Source: UBA8437 sp963582065 (GTDB lineage: Bacteria > Planctomycetota > Planctomycetia > Planctomycetales > Planctomycetaceae). From it: a stretch of 64,000 bases of DNA. The stretch covers positions 16,416 through 80,415 of the forward strand of contig CAUZRQ010000010.1 in assembly GCA_963582065.1 (NCBI GenBank), given 5' to 3'. This document shows positions 8,166 through 17,655 of the stretch, in pieces. The stretch's first letter is position 1. The number at the start of each line of letters is the position of its first letter. The position numbers and the translations under genes are program-made. The notes beneath the pieces were generated by a model. It worked only from the letters and a program-made list of their open reading frames with translations. It was not told the DNA's origin and did no database searches.

Positions 8166-9320
8166 ATGCCTCGTCACGATTTGCTCGAGAAGGCCGCCGA
8201 TGGCGAACGTCTGACTCCTGATGAGGGGTTGGCGCTTCTCGAAAGCCAGGACCTGCTGGCCTTGGCGGCCGCCGCCGACGCGATCACCCGGCGACTGCAC
8301 CCCGGCCCCTATCGCACTTACAACATCGACCGGAACATCAACTACAGCAACGCCTGCACGGCCGTCTGTGACTTCTGTGCGTTCTATCGGCCGGCCGACC
8401 ATCCCGAGATGTACGTGCTGGAGCGCGAGGAACTTCACACGAAAATCCAGGAGACACTCGACCTGGGCGGCGACCAGATCCTGATGCAGGGTGGCCTGCA
8501 CCCGACCCTCCCACTGGAGTGGTACGAGGAGATGCTGCAGGACATCAAGCAGACGTTTCCGACGATCAACATCCATGCCTTCAGCCCCCCCGAGATCCAC
8601 CACTTCACCAAGATCAGCCGGCTGCCGCTGGAGACGGTGCTCGGGCGGTTGAAGGCGGCCGGACTGGGCAGCCTGCCCGGCGGCGGTGGCGAGATCCTGG
8701 TCGATCGCGTTCGAAAACTGATCACCCGCGGCAAGTGCCTGACCGACGAATGGCTCGACGTGCACCGGACCTGGCACAATCTCGGCGGCCGCTCCTCGGC
8801 CACGATGATGTTTGGACACGTCGAGACGCTGGCCGAACGGATCGAGCACCTTGATCGCATCCGCTCGCTCCAGGACGAGACCGGCGGCTTCACCGCCTTC
8901 ATCTGCTGGACGATGCAACCGCCCGAGACGCCCCCCTGGTTCGGCAACCGCCGTGACGGGGTTGACATGTCCGAGATCCCGCCCGCGGGAGCCTTCGAGT
9001 ACCTCAAGACCCAGGCCGTGGCCCGGCTGTACCTGGACAACGTGGCCAACATCCAGTCGTCGTGGGTAACCCAGGGCGAGAAGGTCGGACAGATGGCTCT
9101 CTTCTTCGGCGCCAACGACATGGGAAGCCTGATGATCGAAGAGAACGTGGTGGCCGAGGCCGGCACCGTTCACCACCTCTCGCTGGAGACGATCCGACGT
9201 TGCATCGAGGAAGCCGGTTACATTCCCCGGCAACGAAACGTCTTCTACGAGTACATCGACGCGTCCCCGTCCGACGATGCACCCACCGCGTCCCCGCGGC
9301 TCGTCGATGCCCCCGCATGA
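8166..9320 (+). CDS. mqnC: Dehypoxanthine futalosine cyclase MqnC (radical SAM)
   Basis: A radical SAM enzyme that cyclises dehypoxanthine futalosine during menaquinone biosynthesis. NINYSNACTAVCDFCAFYR carries the [4Fe-4S] triad Cys64, Cys68 and Cys71 in CxxxCxxC spacing. The DRNINY lead-in and CAFYRP tail match MqnC rather than MqnE (which has NPTN...CAFS). Later QGGLHPTLPLEWYEEM, HAFSPPEI, LPGGGGEILVDRVR and SSATMMFGHVET are further family blocks. Its 384 residues are normal length. The stop TGA overlaps the ATG of the ABC ATPase gene by four bases. Confidence 0.93.
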   Translation: MPRHDLLEKAADGERLTPDEGLALLESQDLLALAAAADAITRRLHPGPYRTYNIDRNINYSNACTAVCDFCAFYRPADHPEMYVLEREELHTKIQETLDLGGDQILMQGGLHPTLPLEWYEEMLQDIKQTFPTINIHAFSPPEIHHFTKISRLPLETVLGRLKAAGLGSLPGGGGEILVDRVRKLITRGKCLTDEWLDVHRTWHNLGGRSSATMMFGHVETLAERIEHLDRIRSLQDETGGFTAFICWTMQPPETPPWFGNRRDGVDMSEIPPAGAFEYLKTQAVARLYLDNVANIQSSWVTQGEKVGQMALFFGANDMGSLMIEENVVAEAGTVHHLSLETIRRCIEEAGYIPRQRNVFYEYIDASPSDDAPTASPRLVDAPA

Positions 9321-10105
9321 TCGAAGTCCACGACCTCTTCAAGCGGTTTCCCGACCTGCAACTAGGTGAGATCGTCGCCTTGGAGGGGGTCAGCTTCGAC
9401 GTCGGTCCGGGCGAGGTGTTCGGTCTGCTTGGCCCTAACGGGGCGGGCAAGACAACCTGCCTGAGAATTCTCTCGACGATCCTCACCCCCACCGCTGGCA
9501 CCGCCTCGGTCGACGGCCGTGACATCGTCCTCGATCCCGACGGAGTCCGAGCCCGCATCGGCTTCCTCTCGGGCTCCACCGGCCTCTACGACCGCATGAC
9601 CGCCCGTGAAACGGTCGAATATTTCGGGAGGCTCTACGGGCTCGACGAAGATCGCCTCTCGGCGTCGGTCGAACGCATCTTCAACACGCTCTCGATGAAC
9701 GATTTCGCCGACACGCTCAACGGTCGCCTTTCGACCGGCATGCGGCAGAAGGTCTCGATCGCCCGCGCCCTGGTCCACGACCCCCCGGTGTTGATCTTCG
9801 ACGAACCCACCACCGGCCTCGACGTGCTGGTTGCCCGCGCGGTGCTCGACACCGTGGCCAGGCTGCGAGACGAGGGCAAGTGCATCATCTACTCGACGCA
9901 CATCATGCGCGAGGTCGAACGGCTCTGCGATCGACTGGCGATCATCCACCGCGGCCGCATCCTCGCAACCGGCTTGCAACGGGATTTGCTGGAAGCCTCC
10001 GAGCAACCAGACCTCGAAGAACACTTCTTTGAACTGGTTTCCCGGTACGAGAATTCCTCGACCCCGGCCGGGGGCACCGAGCCAGCCAACGAGGACGGCT
10101 CATGA
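9317..10105 (+). CDS. ABC transporter ATP-binding protein (NatA-like)
   Basis: A 262-residue ATPase of the ABC-2 exporter type. Walker A GPNGAGKT is at 39-46, the signature LSTGMRQKV at 138-146, Walker B with the D-loop LIFDEPTTGLD at 159-169, and a switch His in STHIM. It is closest in layout to NatA of sodium-export systems. The ATG overlaps the mqnC stop (ATGA), and its own stop overlaps the next start (ATGA), so it is presumably made in step with the fused permease that follows. Substrate cannot be inferred from sequence. Confidence 0.9.
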   Translation: MIEVHDLFKRFPDLQLGEIVALEGVSFDVGPGEVFGLLGPNGAGKTTCLRILSTILTPTAGTASVDGRDIVLDPDGVRARIGFLSGSTGLYDRMTARETVEYFGRLYGLDEDRLSASVERIFNTLSMNDFADTLNGRLSTGMRQKVSIARALVHDPPVLIFDEPTTGLDVLVARAVLDTVARLRDEGKCIIYSTHIMREVERLCDRLAIIHRGRILATGLQRDLLEASEQPDLEEHFFELVSRYENSSTPAGGTEPANEDGS

Positions 10106-12435
10106 TCCCTCGCCCCCGACTCGATCTCCGTAAGATCCGCATAGTGTTCCAGAGAGAACTCCGTGACCAACTCCGGGATCGCCGCACGCTGTTTATGGTC
10201 ATGGCGCTTCCGGTGCTGCTGTACCCGGCCCTGGGCATCGGCATGTTGCAGATGGCCGTGGTCTTCAGCGAGAAACCACGCACGGTGGTCATCCTGGGAT
10301 CCGAGTCACTGCCGGCACCACGGTTGATAGAGGGATCGGCATTTGCCGCCCGTTGGTTCGCCGATCCGACCGACGCACCCCGGCTGACGGTCGAAACAAC
10401 CGATCGAAACCAACAGTCTCCGGCGATCGCAGACCGCCTTGCCGACGCTCGAGAGATTCGCACGCTGTTCGACCAACGATCCGAACTGCTCGGGACCGAA
10501 GACCTCTCACCGGTTCGGACACCGGAGTTTTCTCGGGAACTCCAACGAGTCAACGAATTGATCAACCAGCGCCTTCGCGATGCGGGCATCGACGTTCTCG
10601 TAGTGATTCCCGACGGGTTCGCCGAATCGCTCGAAGAGGTCAATCGACTGATCACCTCGCGAAGCCGAACAGCCGAGGATCCCTCCGAGTACCCGCGACC
10701 GGTGATCCTGGTCAGCGGTGACGAAAAATCGCTGATCGCTTCTCGACGAGTCGAGCGGGTCTTTGACTCGTGGGAGAACGAACTGCTGAGACTGCGGCTC
10801 GAGACGGCCGGCCTGCCCAGTTCTCTCCCCTCGCCGGTGGCCGCAACCGTGATCAAGATCGTCGGCAGCAAGCAGGAATCCGCCCTGGTCTGGGGCAAAC
10901 TCTACCCCGTGATCCTGGTGCTGATGACCGTCACCGGCGCCTTTTATCCGGCCGTCGACCTGGCCGCCGGAGAGAAGGAACGCGGGACGATGGAGACGCT
11001 GTTGATCAGCCCGGTGCGACGAATCGAGCTGGTGCTGGCCAAGTTCCTGACGGTCCTTGTCTTCAGCATCGCAACCGCCGTGTTGAACCTGGTCAGTCTT
11101 GGGCTGACCGCAACCTACATGGTCCAACTCGTCGGGTCGGTCAATCCCACGGCCCAGGCGAGCCTGCCTCCGCCACCCACGTCGGGGGTGATCTGGATCC
11201 TGATCATGATCCTCCCCCTGGCAGCGTTTTTCAGCGCGATCAGCCTCGCCCTGGCCACCTTCGCCCGCAGCACGCGTGAAGGACAGTACTACCTCTCTCC
11301 GCTGATGATCATCGTGATGCTGCTGGTCGCCCTGGCCGTCTCGCCCGGAGTCGAACTGCAGCCATTCCACTCGGTCCTGCCCGTGCTCGGCCCGATCCTT
11401 CTGCTCAGGGAACTGCTGGTTAACCCGACCGCAGCGGAAACGCTGGCCTACTTGCCAGCCGTCCTGGGTGCCAGCTTCGTTTACGCCGGGATGGCTCTTT
11501 GGTGGGCCGTGGCCCAGTTCCACAGCGAATCGGTCCTTTTCCGCGAGGCCGAACGCTTTGATCTCCGACTGTGGCTGAAACGACTCTGGACCCACAAGCC
11601 CCCGGTCCCCGGTGCCGGTGGTGCAATCGCCTGCCTGGCTGTCGGACTTTTCGGACAGGTGCTGTTGATGCAACCGCTGTTCGAGTGGCTCACATCACTT
11701 CCCGAGTCCGAGCGGGCGCGGGCGGCCATCTGGGCCCTGGTCGGCCAGCAGATTCTGCTGTTTCTGCTGCCGGCCTGGCTGTTGGCCGCCACGCTGGTCA
11801 GTGACGTCAGTCGAACCTTCCGACTGCGCGTCCCCACAGCCGGCTCGATTGCCGTCGCCGCAGGATTGGCCGCGGCCCTGCACCCGCTTGTGCAGGAACT
11901 GATGCAGCACCTGCAGTGGTTCTTTCCGCCGGGCCTGCCCGAAGGGAGCCTGGACTTCCTCAAGACAATGCTGGGCCCCTCACAGCCAGCCTGGCTCCTG
12001 CTGCTGGCGGTCGCCGTCGTGCCGGCAATCTGTGAAGAGTTTCTCTTCCGCGGCTACGTGCTCTCGGCCTTCGACCGACCCGGACGAAGCCACGTGGCTA
12101 TCGTGCTTTCGGCCTTCGCCTTCGGTGCCGTTCACATGATCCCCCACCAGGTCTTCTACGCCACGCTCCTGGGCCTGGTGCTGGGCCTGCTGGCCATCCG
12201 CACTTGCAGTATCTGGCCCGGTCTGGCCTTTCACGCCGTGTTCAACGGGATCGCCGTCCTGCGAGAACGATGGAGCCTGCCGGACCCGCTGCCCGCCTGG
12301 GGGGATTTCCTGGTATCGAACGATGCCGACGCGGGCCTGCGATATGACTGGCCTCTGCTGGTGATCGCCGCGTTGGCCGCAACCGTTCTACTCGTCATTC
12401 TCAAGCGATGGCCTGCACCCGGGGACGTCCGGTGA
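10102..12435 (+). CDS. ABC-2 permease fused to CPBP-family intramembrane protease
   Basis: A 777-residue two-part membrane protein. The N-terminal part is a NatB-like ABC-2 permease: one helix near 30-55, a large extracytoplasmic region to about 265, then a helix bundle with the ERGTMETLLISPVRR coupling segment. The C-terminal part (about 590-770) is a CPBP (Abi, CAAX protease-like) domain with the EEFLFRGY motif at 645-652, then GAVHMIPH and FHAVFNG, which carry the expected metal or catalytic Glu, Arg and His residues. The permease pairs with the ATPase just upstream. What the protease cleaves is unknown. Start and stop overlap both neighbours by four bases. Confidence 0.88.
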   Translation: MIPRPRLDLRKIRIVFQRELRDQLRDRRTLFMVMALPVLLYPALGIGMLQMAVVFSEKPRTVVILGSESLPAPRLIEGSAFAARWFADPTDAPRLTVETTDRNQQSPAIADRLADAREIRTLFDQRSELLGTEDLSPVRTPEFSRELQRVNELINQRLRDAGIDVLVVIPDGFAESLEEVNRLITSRSRTAEDPSEYPRPVILVSGDEKSLIASRRVERVFDSWENELLRLRLETAGLPSSLPSPVAATVIKIVGSKQESALVWGKLYPVILVLMTVTGAFYPAVDLAAGEKERGTMETLLISPVRRIELVLAKFLTVLVFSIATAVLNLVSLGLTATYMVQLVGSVNPTAQASLPPPPTSGVIWILIMILPLAAFFSAISLALATFARSTREGQYYLSPLMIIVMLLVALAVSPGVELQPFHSVLPVLGPILLLRELLVNPTAAETLAYLPAVLGASFVYAGMALWWAVAQFHSESVLFREAERFDLRLWLKRLWTHKPPVPGAGGAIACLAVGLFGQVLLMQPLFEWLTSLPESERARAAIWALVGQQILLFLLPAWLLAATLVSDVSRTFRLRVPTAGSIAVAAGLAAALHPLVQELMQHLQWFFPPGLPEGSLDFLKTMLGPSQPAWLLLLAVAVVPAICEEFLFRGYVLSAFDRPGRSHVAIVLSAFAFGAVHMIPHQVFYATLLGLVLGLLAIRTCSIWPGLAFHAVFNGIAVLRERWSLPDPLPAWGDFLVSNDADAGLRYDWPLLVIAALAATVLLVILKRWPAPGDVR

Positions 12436-13634
12436 CCGGCTCGGGTCGTTTCGCCGCGAGGCTGGTCGTTCCCGGCGACGGGTCGGCCGTCGAGGACGGG
12501 GTGATCGCCGTCGCCGACGGTTTGATCACCGACATCTATGCGGGTCCCGACACGCAGGCCACTCTCCTGGACGACGTCATCCTGCTGCCCGGCCTGGTCA
12601 ACGCCCACACCCACCTCGAGTTCTCGACATCCACCACTCCGCTTCCCGCCACCAACGGGATGGCGGCCTGGATCGGAGACGTCACGGCCATCCGCCGCGA
12701 ACAAACCACCCAGATCGATCCCATACGCCGCGGCCTCGACGAACTGGTCTCCGCCGGAACCGCCGCGGTCGGCGAGATTGCTACCGCCGAGTGGCCGGCA
12801 TCTCGGCTCGACGAAACCGATCCGGTTTGCGTGGTCTTTCGCGAGATCATCGGTCTGAGCAGCGACCGCCACTCCGATTGCCTGGCCACGGCCAGCGACT
12901 TCCTGGCCGCCGACTCCACCTCGCAATGCCTCCGTGGCCTCAGTCCCCACGCCCCCTACTCGGTCCACCCCGACCTCTACGTCGACCTGGTCCGTCTGGC
13001 CGCCTCACACGATGTCCCCCTGGCCATCCACCTGGCCGAGTCATCCGACGAACTCGAACTGCTGGAACACGGTGAGGGACCGATGCGAGAACGGCTCGAG
13101 GCCCTCGGAGCGTGGCAGGACTCGGCGATCCCCCACGGCAGCCGTCCGCTGGACTACCTCCGTCCGCTCTCCGATCTCTCCCACCCGCTGGTGATCCATG
13201 GCAACCTGTTGGCGGAGGACGAAATTGCCTGGCTGGCCGGGCACCGCCATATCCCGGTCGTCTTCTGCCCGCGGACCCACTTTCATTTTGGACACCCGCC
13301 CCACCCGTGGCCACGATTGCTTGACTCCGGAACGCCGGTGGTGCTGGGCACCGACGGCCGGGTCTCCAACCCCGACCTCTCGATGTGGAACGAGTTGCAG
13401 TTTTTGGCACGCGCGGCACATGGTCGACCGGCCGAGGACCTGCTGGCGATGGCCACTTCGGCCGCCGCCGCGGCCCTGGGCCTCGGCCAGCGGTTCGGCA
13501 CTCTCGCTCCGGGAAAGGCGGCGACTTCACTGGGAGTAACGCTGCCTCCCGGATCACCCATGACACTGGCGGCAATCCTGAAATCGGGTCGCCCAGCCGG
13601 CGTTCTTCGACAAGGCGACTGGTATCCTGCCTGA
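12432..13634 (+). CDS. Amidohydrolase, probable aminodeoxyfutalosine deaminase
   Basis: A 400-residue metal-dependent amidohydrolase. It has the first metal motif NAHTHLEFS, the later ligands in LAIHLAES and VIHGNLL, and the C-terminal Asp in GTDGRVSNPDLS, as in the cytosine/adenosine deaminase-like group. The location, one operon with mqnA and mqnC, suggests deamination of 6-amino-6-deoxyfutalosine to futalosine, the step that links MqnE to MqnB or its replacement; this is inference from context. The start is taken as GTG 12432, which overlaps the stop of the fused permease in GTGA, the same coupling seen twice upstream. An in-frame ATG at 12408 would overlap by 28 bases. Confidence 0.75.
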   Translation: MTGSGRFAARLVVPGDGSAVEDGVIAVADGLITDIYAGPDTQATLLDDVILLPGLVNAHTHLEFSTSTTPLPATNGMAAWIGDVTAIRREQTTQIDPIRRGLDELVSAGTAAVGEIATAEWPASRLDETDPVCVVFREIIGLSSDRHSDCLATASDFLAADSTSQCLRGLSPHAPYSVHPDLYVDLVRLAASHDVPLAIHLAESSDELELLEHGEGPMRERLEALGAWQDSAIPHGSRPLDYLRPLSDLSHPLVIHGNLLAEDEIAWLAGHRHIPVVFCPRTHFHFGHPPHPWPRLLDSGTPVVLGTDGRVSNPDLSMWNELQFLARAAHGRPAEDLLAMATSAAAAALGLGQRFGTLAPGKAATSLGVTLPPGSPMTLAAILKSGRPAGVLRQGDWYPA

Positions 13635-13640
13635 AACACG

Positions 13641-15341
13641 ATGACGATCCACTCATCCACCGCTGTCGCATTCGGACAACTCGACCAGGTCACCCACTCC
13701 GACTACCTGGCCGGTCTTTGTTTCGACCGCGGCACCCCGGGACAACTCAGGCAGGCGGCAGCCGAAGGCGACCAGGACGGATTCGTCGCCGCCTGGACCG
13801 ATCTGCTCACCGCCAGGATGAGCGGGGCCAGCCAACCTCAACCCGACCGGGCATTTGAGTGGACGTCGGTCGAAGCACCGCTCGCGTCGGCGTGGCGAAC
13901 GGTCACGCCGAAAAGATCTCGGCGACCGGTGATCGGGAGCCGCTCGCACAACCGGTCTCCGCTGCCGACCATCGCCCGACTCGATGCCGACGCCAGCGAC
14001 GGAGATCTGCTGGCCTCGCTCGCGCTGCTGACACGCAAGCCACCGGCTCGACGAATTGCCCAGTGGTTCTCCGCCTGGCGACGCTGCATCGACCTGACCG
14101 CCACGCGACCCCTCTCAGCCGAACTCGCCTACACCACCGGCCTGCTGCTGTCCCCGCTGAAGGGCACCGCCGGACTCCGTCGCAACGGTCAGCTGGCGTT
14201 ACGGGAAGAACTTCTCGCACGGACCGACAACGACGGCACGCCGTTGGCGGAGCTCCTTCCCGATCTGCCCGAATGGCTGGGCGGACTGGTGCGGGCCGGT
14301 TGGTGGAGCAGACACTTCGACGTACCGCTGTGGAACAAGACGTCATCCGAGCGATTCACCAGGCTCGTCCGGTGGGTCACGCCCCTCTACCGGCACGGAG
14401 ACCGCCTGGTGATGTCCGACCGCCCGGCTCGCAGCCTCCGCTCGCTGCTCGAGTCGGCCAACCGACTGATCGGCGACATCGACACCCAGGCGGTCACCCA
14501 ATCCGACTGGGCGCGTGTCGCGGTGCTGCGGACCACCACATCCCCCACCGCTCCGGCAGTCGTCGTGACCCACGACAGTCCCACCCCCCGGCTCGATATC
14601 TCGATCGGCGACCGCACGCTGTTGTGCGACGAGTGGTCACTCGAAGTCACCTCGGGGAAACACGTCTGGGATCTCGATCACTGGGACTGTGTCTGCTGGC
14701 AAAGTGACGAGGACGCCGACTACATCGAACTGCAGGCCGATGCCGGCGATGGGCGTCGTGTCGATCGACACATCCTGCTCTCCCGCGCCGAACACCTGCT
14801 GGTGCTGGCCGACGCGGTCATCACCCCACCCGGGGCAACCGACGGTCGGCCGATCGCCTGCCGATCCGGGTTGGCCCTGGCCAACGGTGTCACAACCAGC
14901 CCCCGCCGAAACGGCCATCGCGACCAGCGACTCACAGGCCGCGGAATCTCCTCCCGCATCGTCCCGCTGGCGATGCCCGACGATCCCCTGTTCTCACCGG
15001 GCCCGGCCTCACTGGCGTGCCACGACAACCGGCTCTACTGGACCCACGCCGGCAGCGGCCCCGGATTGTTTCTGCCCCTGGTCCTGGACTTCTCGACCGA
15101 GCGCCGTCGCCGCAAGGCCGAGTGGAACTCGTTGACGGTGACCGAGGACCGCAAGGTCGTTTCGCCTCACCGGGCATCGGCCTACCGACTGCGAATCGGC
15201 GACCTGCAGCTGATCCTCTACCGAAGCCTGGTCAAAACCGAGATCGCGCGTTCGGTCATCGGCCAACACAGCCGCCACGAGTCGTTGTTCGGACTATTGC
15301 GGCCAGATGGCGACTTTTCGCCACTGGTGATGGTCGAGTAG
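13641..15341 (+). CDS. Hypothetical protein, possibly heparinase II/III-like
   Basis: A 566-residue protein with no signal peptide visible. The first half is mainly helical (an alpha-toroid-like region with many Leu/Ala/Arg helices and the segment RTDNDGTPLAELLPDLPEWL). The second half is beta-rich with repeating R...L/V...D strands. This two-part layout and the RTDNDG block recall heparinase II/III-family proteins, but the catalytic Tyr/His motifs cannot be confirmed, so the name is tentative. It starts six bases after the deaminase stop and probably belongs to the same transcript. Confidence 0.6.
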   Translation: MTIHSSTAVAFGQLDQVTHSDYLAGLCFDRGTPGQLRQAAAEGDQDGFVAAWTDLLTARMSGASQPQPDRAFEWTSVEAPLASAWRTVTPKRSRRPVIGSRSHNRSPLPTIARLDADASDGDLLASLALLTRKPPARRIAQWFSAWRRCIDLTATRPLSAELAYTTGLLLSPLKGTAGLRRNGQLALREELLARTDNDGTPLAELLPDLPEWLGGLVRAGWWSRHFDVPLWNKTSSERFTRLVRWVTPLYRHGDRLVMSDRPARSLRSLLESANRLIGDIDTQAVTQSDWARVAVLRTTTSPTAPAVVVTHDSPTPRLDISIGDRTLLCDEWSLEVTSGKHVWDLDHWDCVCWQSDEDADYIELQADAGDGRRVDRHILLSRAEHLLVLADAVITPPGATDGRPIACRSGLALANGVTTSPRRNGHRDQRLTGRGISSRIVPLAMPDDPLFSPGPASLACHDNRLYWTHAGSGPGLFLPLVLDFSTERRRRKAEWNSLTVTEDRKVVSPHRASAYRLRIGDLQLILYRSLVKTEIARSVIGQHSRHESLFGLLRPDGDFSPLVMVE

Positions 15342-15475
15342 CCGGGCCCGGGCGCTTCCCCCTCGTTGGAGTCGCCTGCATAATGGCGTCAGGTTCCGGC
15401 TGTCGCATTCGACCAGCCGGAACCGTTCGCCGACCGGCCAGCGTGGCCCACGATTGTCCCAGGACAAATCCACCG

Positions 15476-16636
15476 ATGACCGACACATTCACGACACTCG
15501 AAGAACTCCAGCAAAACGACGGCCCCCAGGCCACCCTGCGGCAATTGGCGACCGTGATGACCGACGAGCAGAACTACCATCGGCTCTTCGACGTCCTGTT
15601 GATGCAGAAGAAACTGGAACTGGGCCTACCCCTGGTGAAACCGACGTCGTTCGACGACGTGCCGGAGGACCAGCGAACCGGGTTTGAGAAGCACTATGTT
15701 GAATCGGCCAGACAGGTCGGCGGCATGTTGCTGGAGGCCGGCCGCGTCGGAGATGCGTGGGTCTACTTTCAGACGATCCAGGAACCCGGCCCGGTACGCG
15801 AAGCGCTCGACGGACTCTCTGCCAACAGCGACGACTACGAGCGGACCGAAGAACTGATCAACGTGGCACTCTACGAGGGTGCTCATCCAGTCAAGGGACT
15901 CGAGTTGATGCTCAACTCGCACGGCACCTGCAACACGATCACTGCCCTGGACCAGCAGATCATGCAACTTCCGCCAGACGACCGTCTGGCAGCAGCCCAG
16001 TTGTTGGTCAACCAGGTCTACGGTGATCTCTGCCACACGCTCAACGCCGAGGTCACACAGCGGCTGCCGATGGTCGAGCCGTCGGAGAATCTCCGAGAGC
16101 TGATATCCGGCGACCGCGACTGGTTGTTCGCTGAGGGCAACTACCACATTGACGTCTCGCACCTCAGTGCCGTTGTCCGCTTCGCCCGCTCGCTGGAACC
16201 GGACAGTCCCGAGTTGTCCCGGGCACTGGAACTGGCCGAATACGGAGAGCGGCTCGACGAGCAGTTCCGCTACCCCGGCGATCCCCCCTTCGCGGACTTC
16301 TACACCGCTCACGGGCACTTCTTCCGCGCCCTGCTCGATGACGGTCGCGAGGAGGCCGTGTCCTATTTCCAGGCACAGCTCGATTCCGAACCGGACAAGG
16401 AGGACAAGCAGATGATCGCCTACGTGGTCGTCGACCTGTTGCGGCGTACCGGGCTGATGGATCAGGCCATCGAACTGGCCGTCACCCACTTGGCCCACCT
16501 CGACGAGTCCACCGGGTTCAGCTTCGCCGAGTTCTGCCAAGGCGCCGGGCGTCTCGACCTGCTGCGAGACACCGCCCGTGAGCGTGGCGACCTGGTGACC
16601 TGGGCCGGGGCTCTCATCGGCGACTCGGCTGACTGA
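15476..16636 (+). CDS. Helical-repeat hypothetical protein (TPR-like)
   Basis: A 386-residue, acidic, soluble protein starting MTDTFTTLEELQQNDGPQ. Almost entirely alpha-helical, with helix pairs that resemble TPR/SEL1-type repeats (for example LRRTGLMDQAIELAVTHLAHL near the end). No catalytic motif. The open frame extends upstream of 15476, but that sequence is not protein-like. Conserved planctomycete proteins of this type exist without known function; I recognise the style, not a named family. The methyltransferase gene follows after 19 bases. Confidence 0.6.
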   Translation: MTDTFTTLEELQQNDGPQATLRQLATVMTDEQNYHRLFDVLLMQKKLELGLPLVKPTSFDDVPEDQRTGFEKHYVESARQVGGMLLEAGRVGDAWVYFQTIQEPGPVREALDGLSANSDDYERTEELINVALYEGAHPVKGLELMLNSHGTCNTITALDQQIMQLPPDDRLAAAQLLVNQVYGDLCHTLNAEVTQRLPMVEPSENLRELISGDRDWLFAEGNYHIDVSHLSAVVRFARSLEPDSPELSRALELAEYGERLDEQFRYPGDPPFADFYTAHGHFFRALLDDGREEAVSYFQAQLDSEPDKEDKQMIAYVVVDLLRRTGLMDQAIELAVTHLAHLDESTGFSFAEFCQGAGRLDLLRDTARERGDLVTWAGALIGDSAD

Positions 16637-16655
16637 TTCGCTCAACGGCCCCGCC

Positions 16656-17471
16656 ATGTCTCCCTCAGAACCCGATTTCCTGCGTCACAACAAGGCGGCG
16701 TGGAACCGGATCGTCCAAAAGGGCAGCCAGTTCGCCCGCGTGGCCACTGACGAGGAGATTGCCAAGCCACTTGAGGTGCTTGATGGCCGCGGCTGGTTGC
16801 CGGCCACCGTTGAGGGCCTGGATGTCCTCTGCCTGGCGGCCGGGGGGGGATGGCAGTCGATCCTCTATGCCGCCGCGGGCGCACGCGTCACCGTCATCGA
16901 TCTCAGTGACCAGATGCTCGCCATCGATGCCCGTGAAGCGGAACGGCGAGGATTGGCCGTCGAGGTGATCCAGGCGTCGATGGACGACCTCGGAGTCTTG
17001 CGGGACCAGGCCTTCGACATCGTCCACCAACCGGTCAGCACCTGTTACGTCGCCTCGCTCGACCCCGTCTTCACCGAAGTCGCCCGAGTGCTCCGCGACG
17101 GTGGACTCTACGTCAGCCAACACAAGCAGCCGGCCAGCCTGCAGGTCTCACATCGAGATCGACGCGACCGATACGTGGTCGCCGTCGAGTACTACCACGA
17201 AGGTCCGCTGCCGGAAGTGCCCGACCAATCCTATCGCGAGCAGGGGACCGTCGAATACCTGCATCGATGGGAACACCTGGTCGGGACGCTCTGTACGGCC
17301 GGCTTCGTCATCGAGGATCTCCGCGAGCCGCTTCGAGCCAGTCGCTCGGCCCAGCCGGGTGACTTCCGGCACCGAGGCCGTTTCATTCCCCCCTACGTCC
17401 GGCTCAAGGCCAGACGCAAGAACCGAGCCGAAATCCCTACCGAGTCTCCACTGTGGACACCCGACACCTGA
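16656..17471 (+). CDS. Class I SAM-dependent methyltransferase
   Basis: A 271-residue class I methyltransferase. Motif I is VLCLAAGGGWQSIL (about 57-70), followed by the acidic end of strand 2 in VTVIDLSDQML, a DIVHQPVSTCYV motif-IV region, and VARVLRDGGLYVSQHKQP (motif VI). These support SAM binding, but the acceptor is unknown; UbiE-like quinone methylation would fit the nearby menaquinone genes but nothing in the sequence proves it. The N-terminus KAAWNRIVQKGSQFA is typical of small-molecule methyltransferases in this phylum. It ends about 300 bases before the Skp-like gene. Confidence 0.8.
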   Translation: MSPSEPDFLRHNKAAWNRIVQKGSQFARVATDEEIAKPLEVLDGRGWLPATVEGLDVLCLAAGGGWQSILYAAAGARVTVIDLSDQMLAIDAREAERRGLAVEVIQASMDDLGVLRDQAFDIVHQPVSTCYVASLDPVFTEVARVLRDGGLYVSQHKQPASLQVSHRDRRDRYVVAVEYYHEGPLPEVPDQSYREQGTVEYLHRWEHLVGTLCTAGFVIEDLREPLRASRSAQPGDFRHRGRFIPPYVRLKARRKNRAEIPTESPLWTPDT

Positions 17472-17533
17472 GTTGAGTCCGATGACGTCGCTTCGCCCGG
17501 TCCGCTACGACCGGCATATCCGAAAAAGTCATC

Positions 17534-17559
17534 CCAATTTGCCAAATTTGCGTAATTGG
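17534..17559. promoter_or_regulatory. 26-base AT-rich dyad, candidate operator or terminator stem
   Basis: CCAATT (17534-17539) and AATTGG (17554-17559) flank a CAAATTTG core (17543-17550). Ten of thirteen base pairs are symmetric around one centre, with only a three-base mismatch block on each side. It could be a repressor site upstream of the Skp/lpxC promoter, or a terminator stem for the methyltransferase transcript. Confidence 0.4.
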
Positions 17560-17624
17560 CATTTAGAGGCTCTTCGACACGGACCGATCCTATCTGGCAG
17601 GAGGCAGTCTGCCGAACTCTCGTA

Positions 17625-17655
17625 TTGACGAGTTCGGACGGTTTTGCCATATACA
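17625..17655 (+). promoter_or_regulatory. Candidate sigma70 promoter for the Skp-lpxC region
   Basis: TTGACG at 17625-17630, followed by CATATA at 17648-17653 (17-base spacer) or TATACA at 17650-17655 (19-base spacer). The -35 box matches consensus at 5/6. It lies about 120 bases before the GTG at 17773. Confidence 0.4.
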
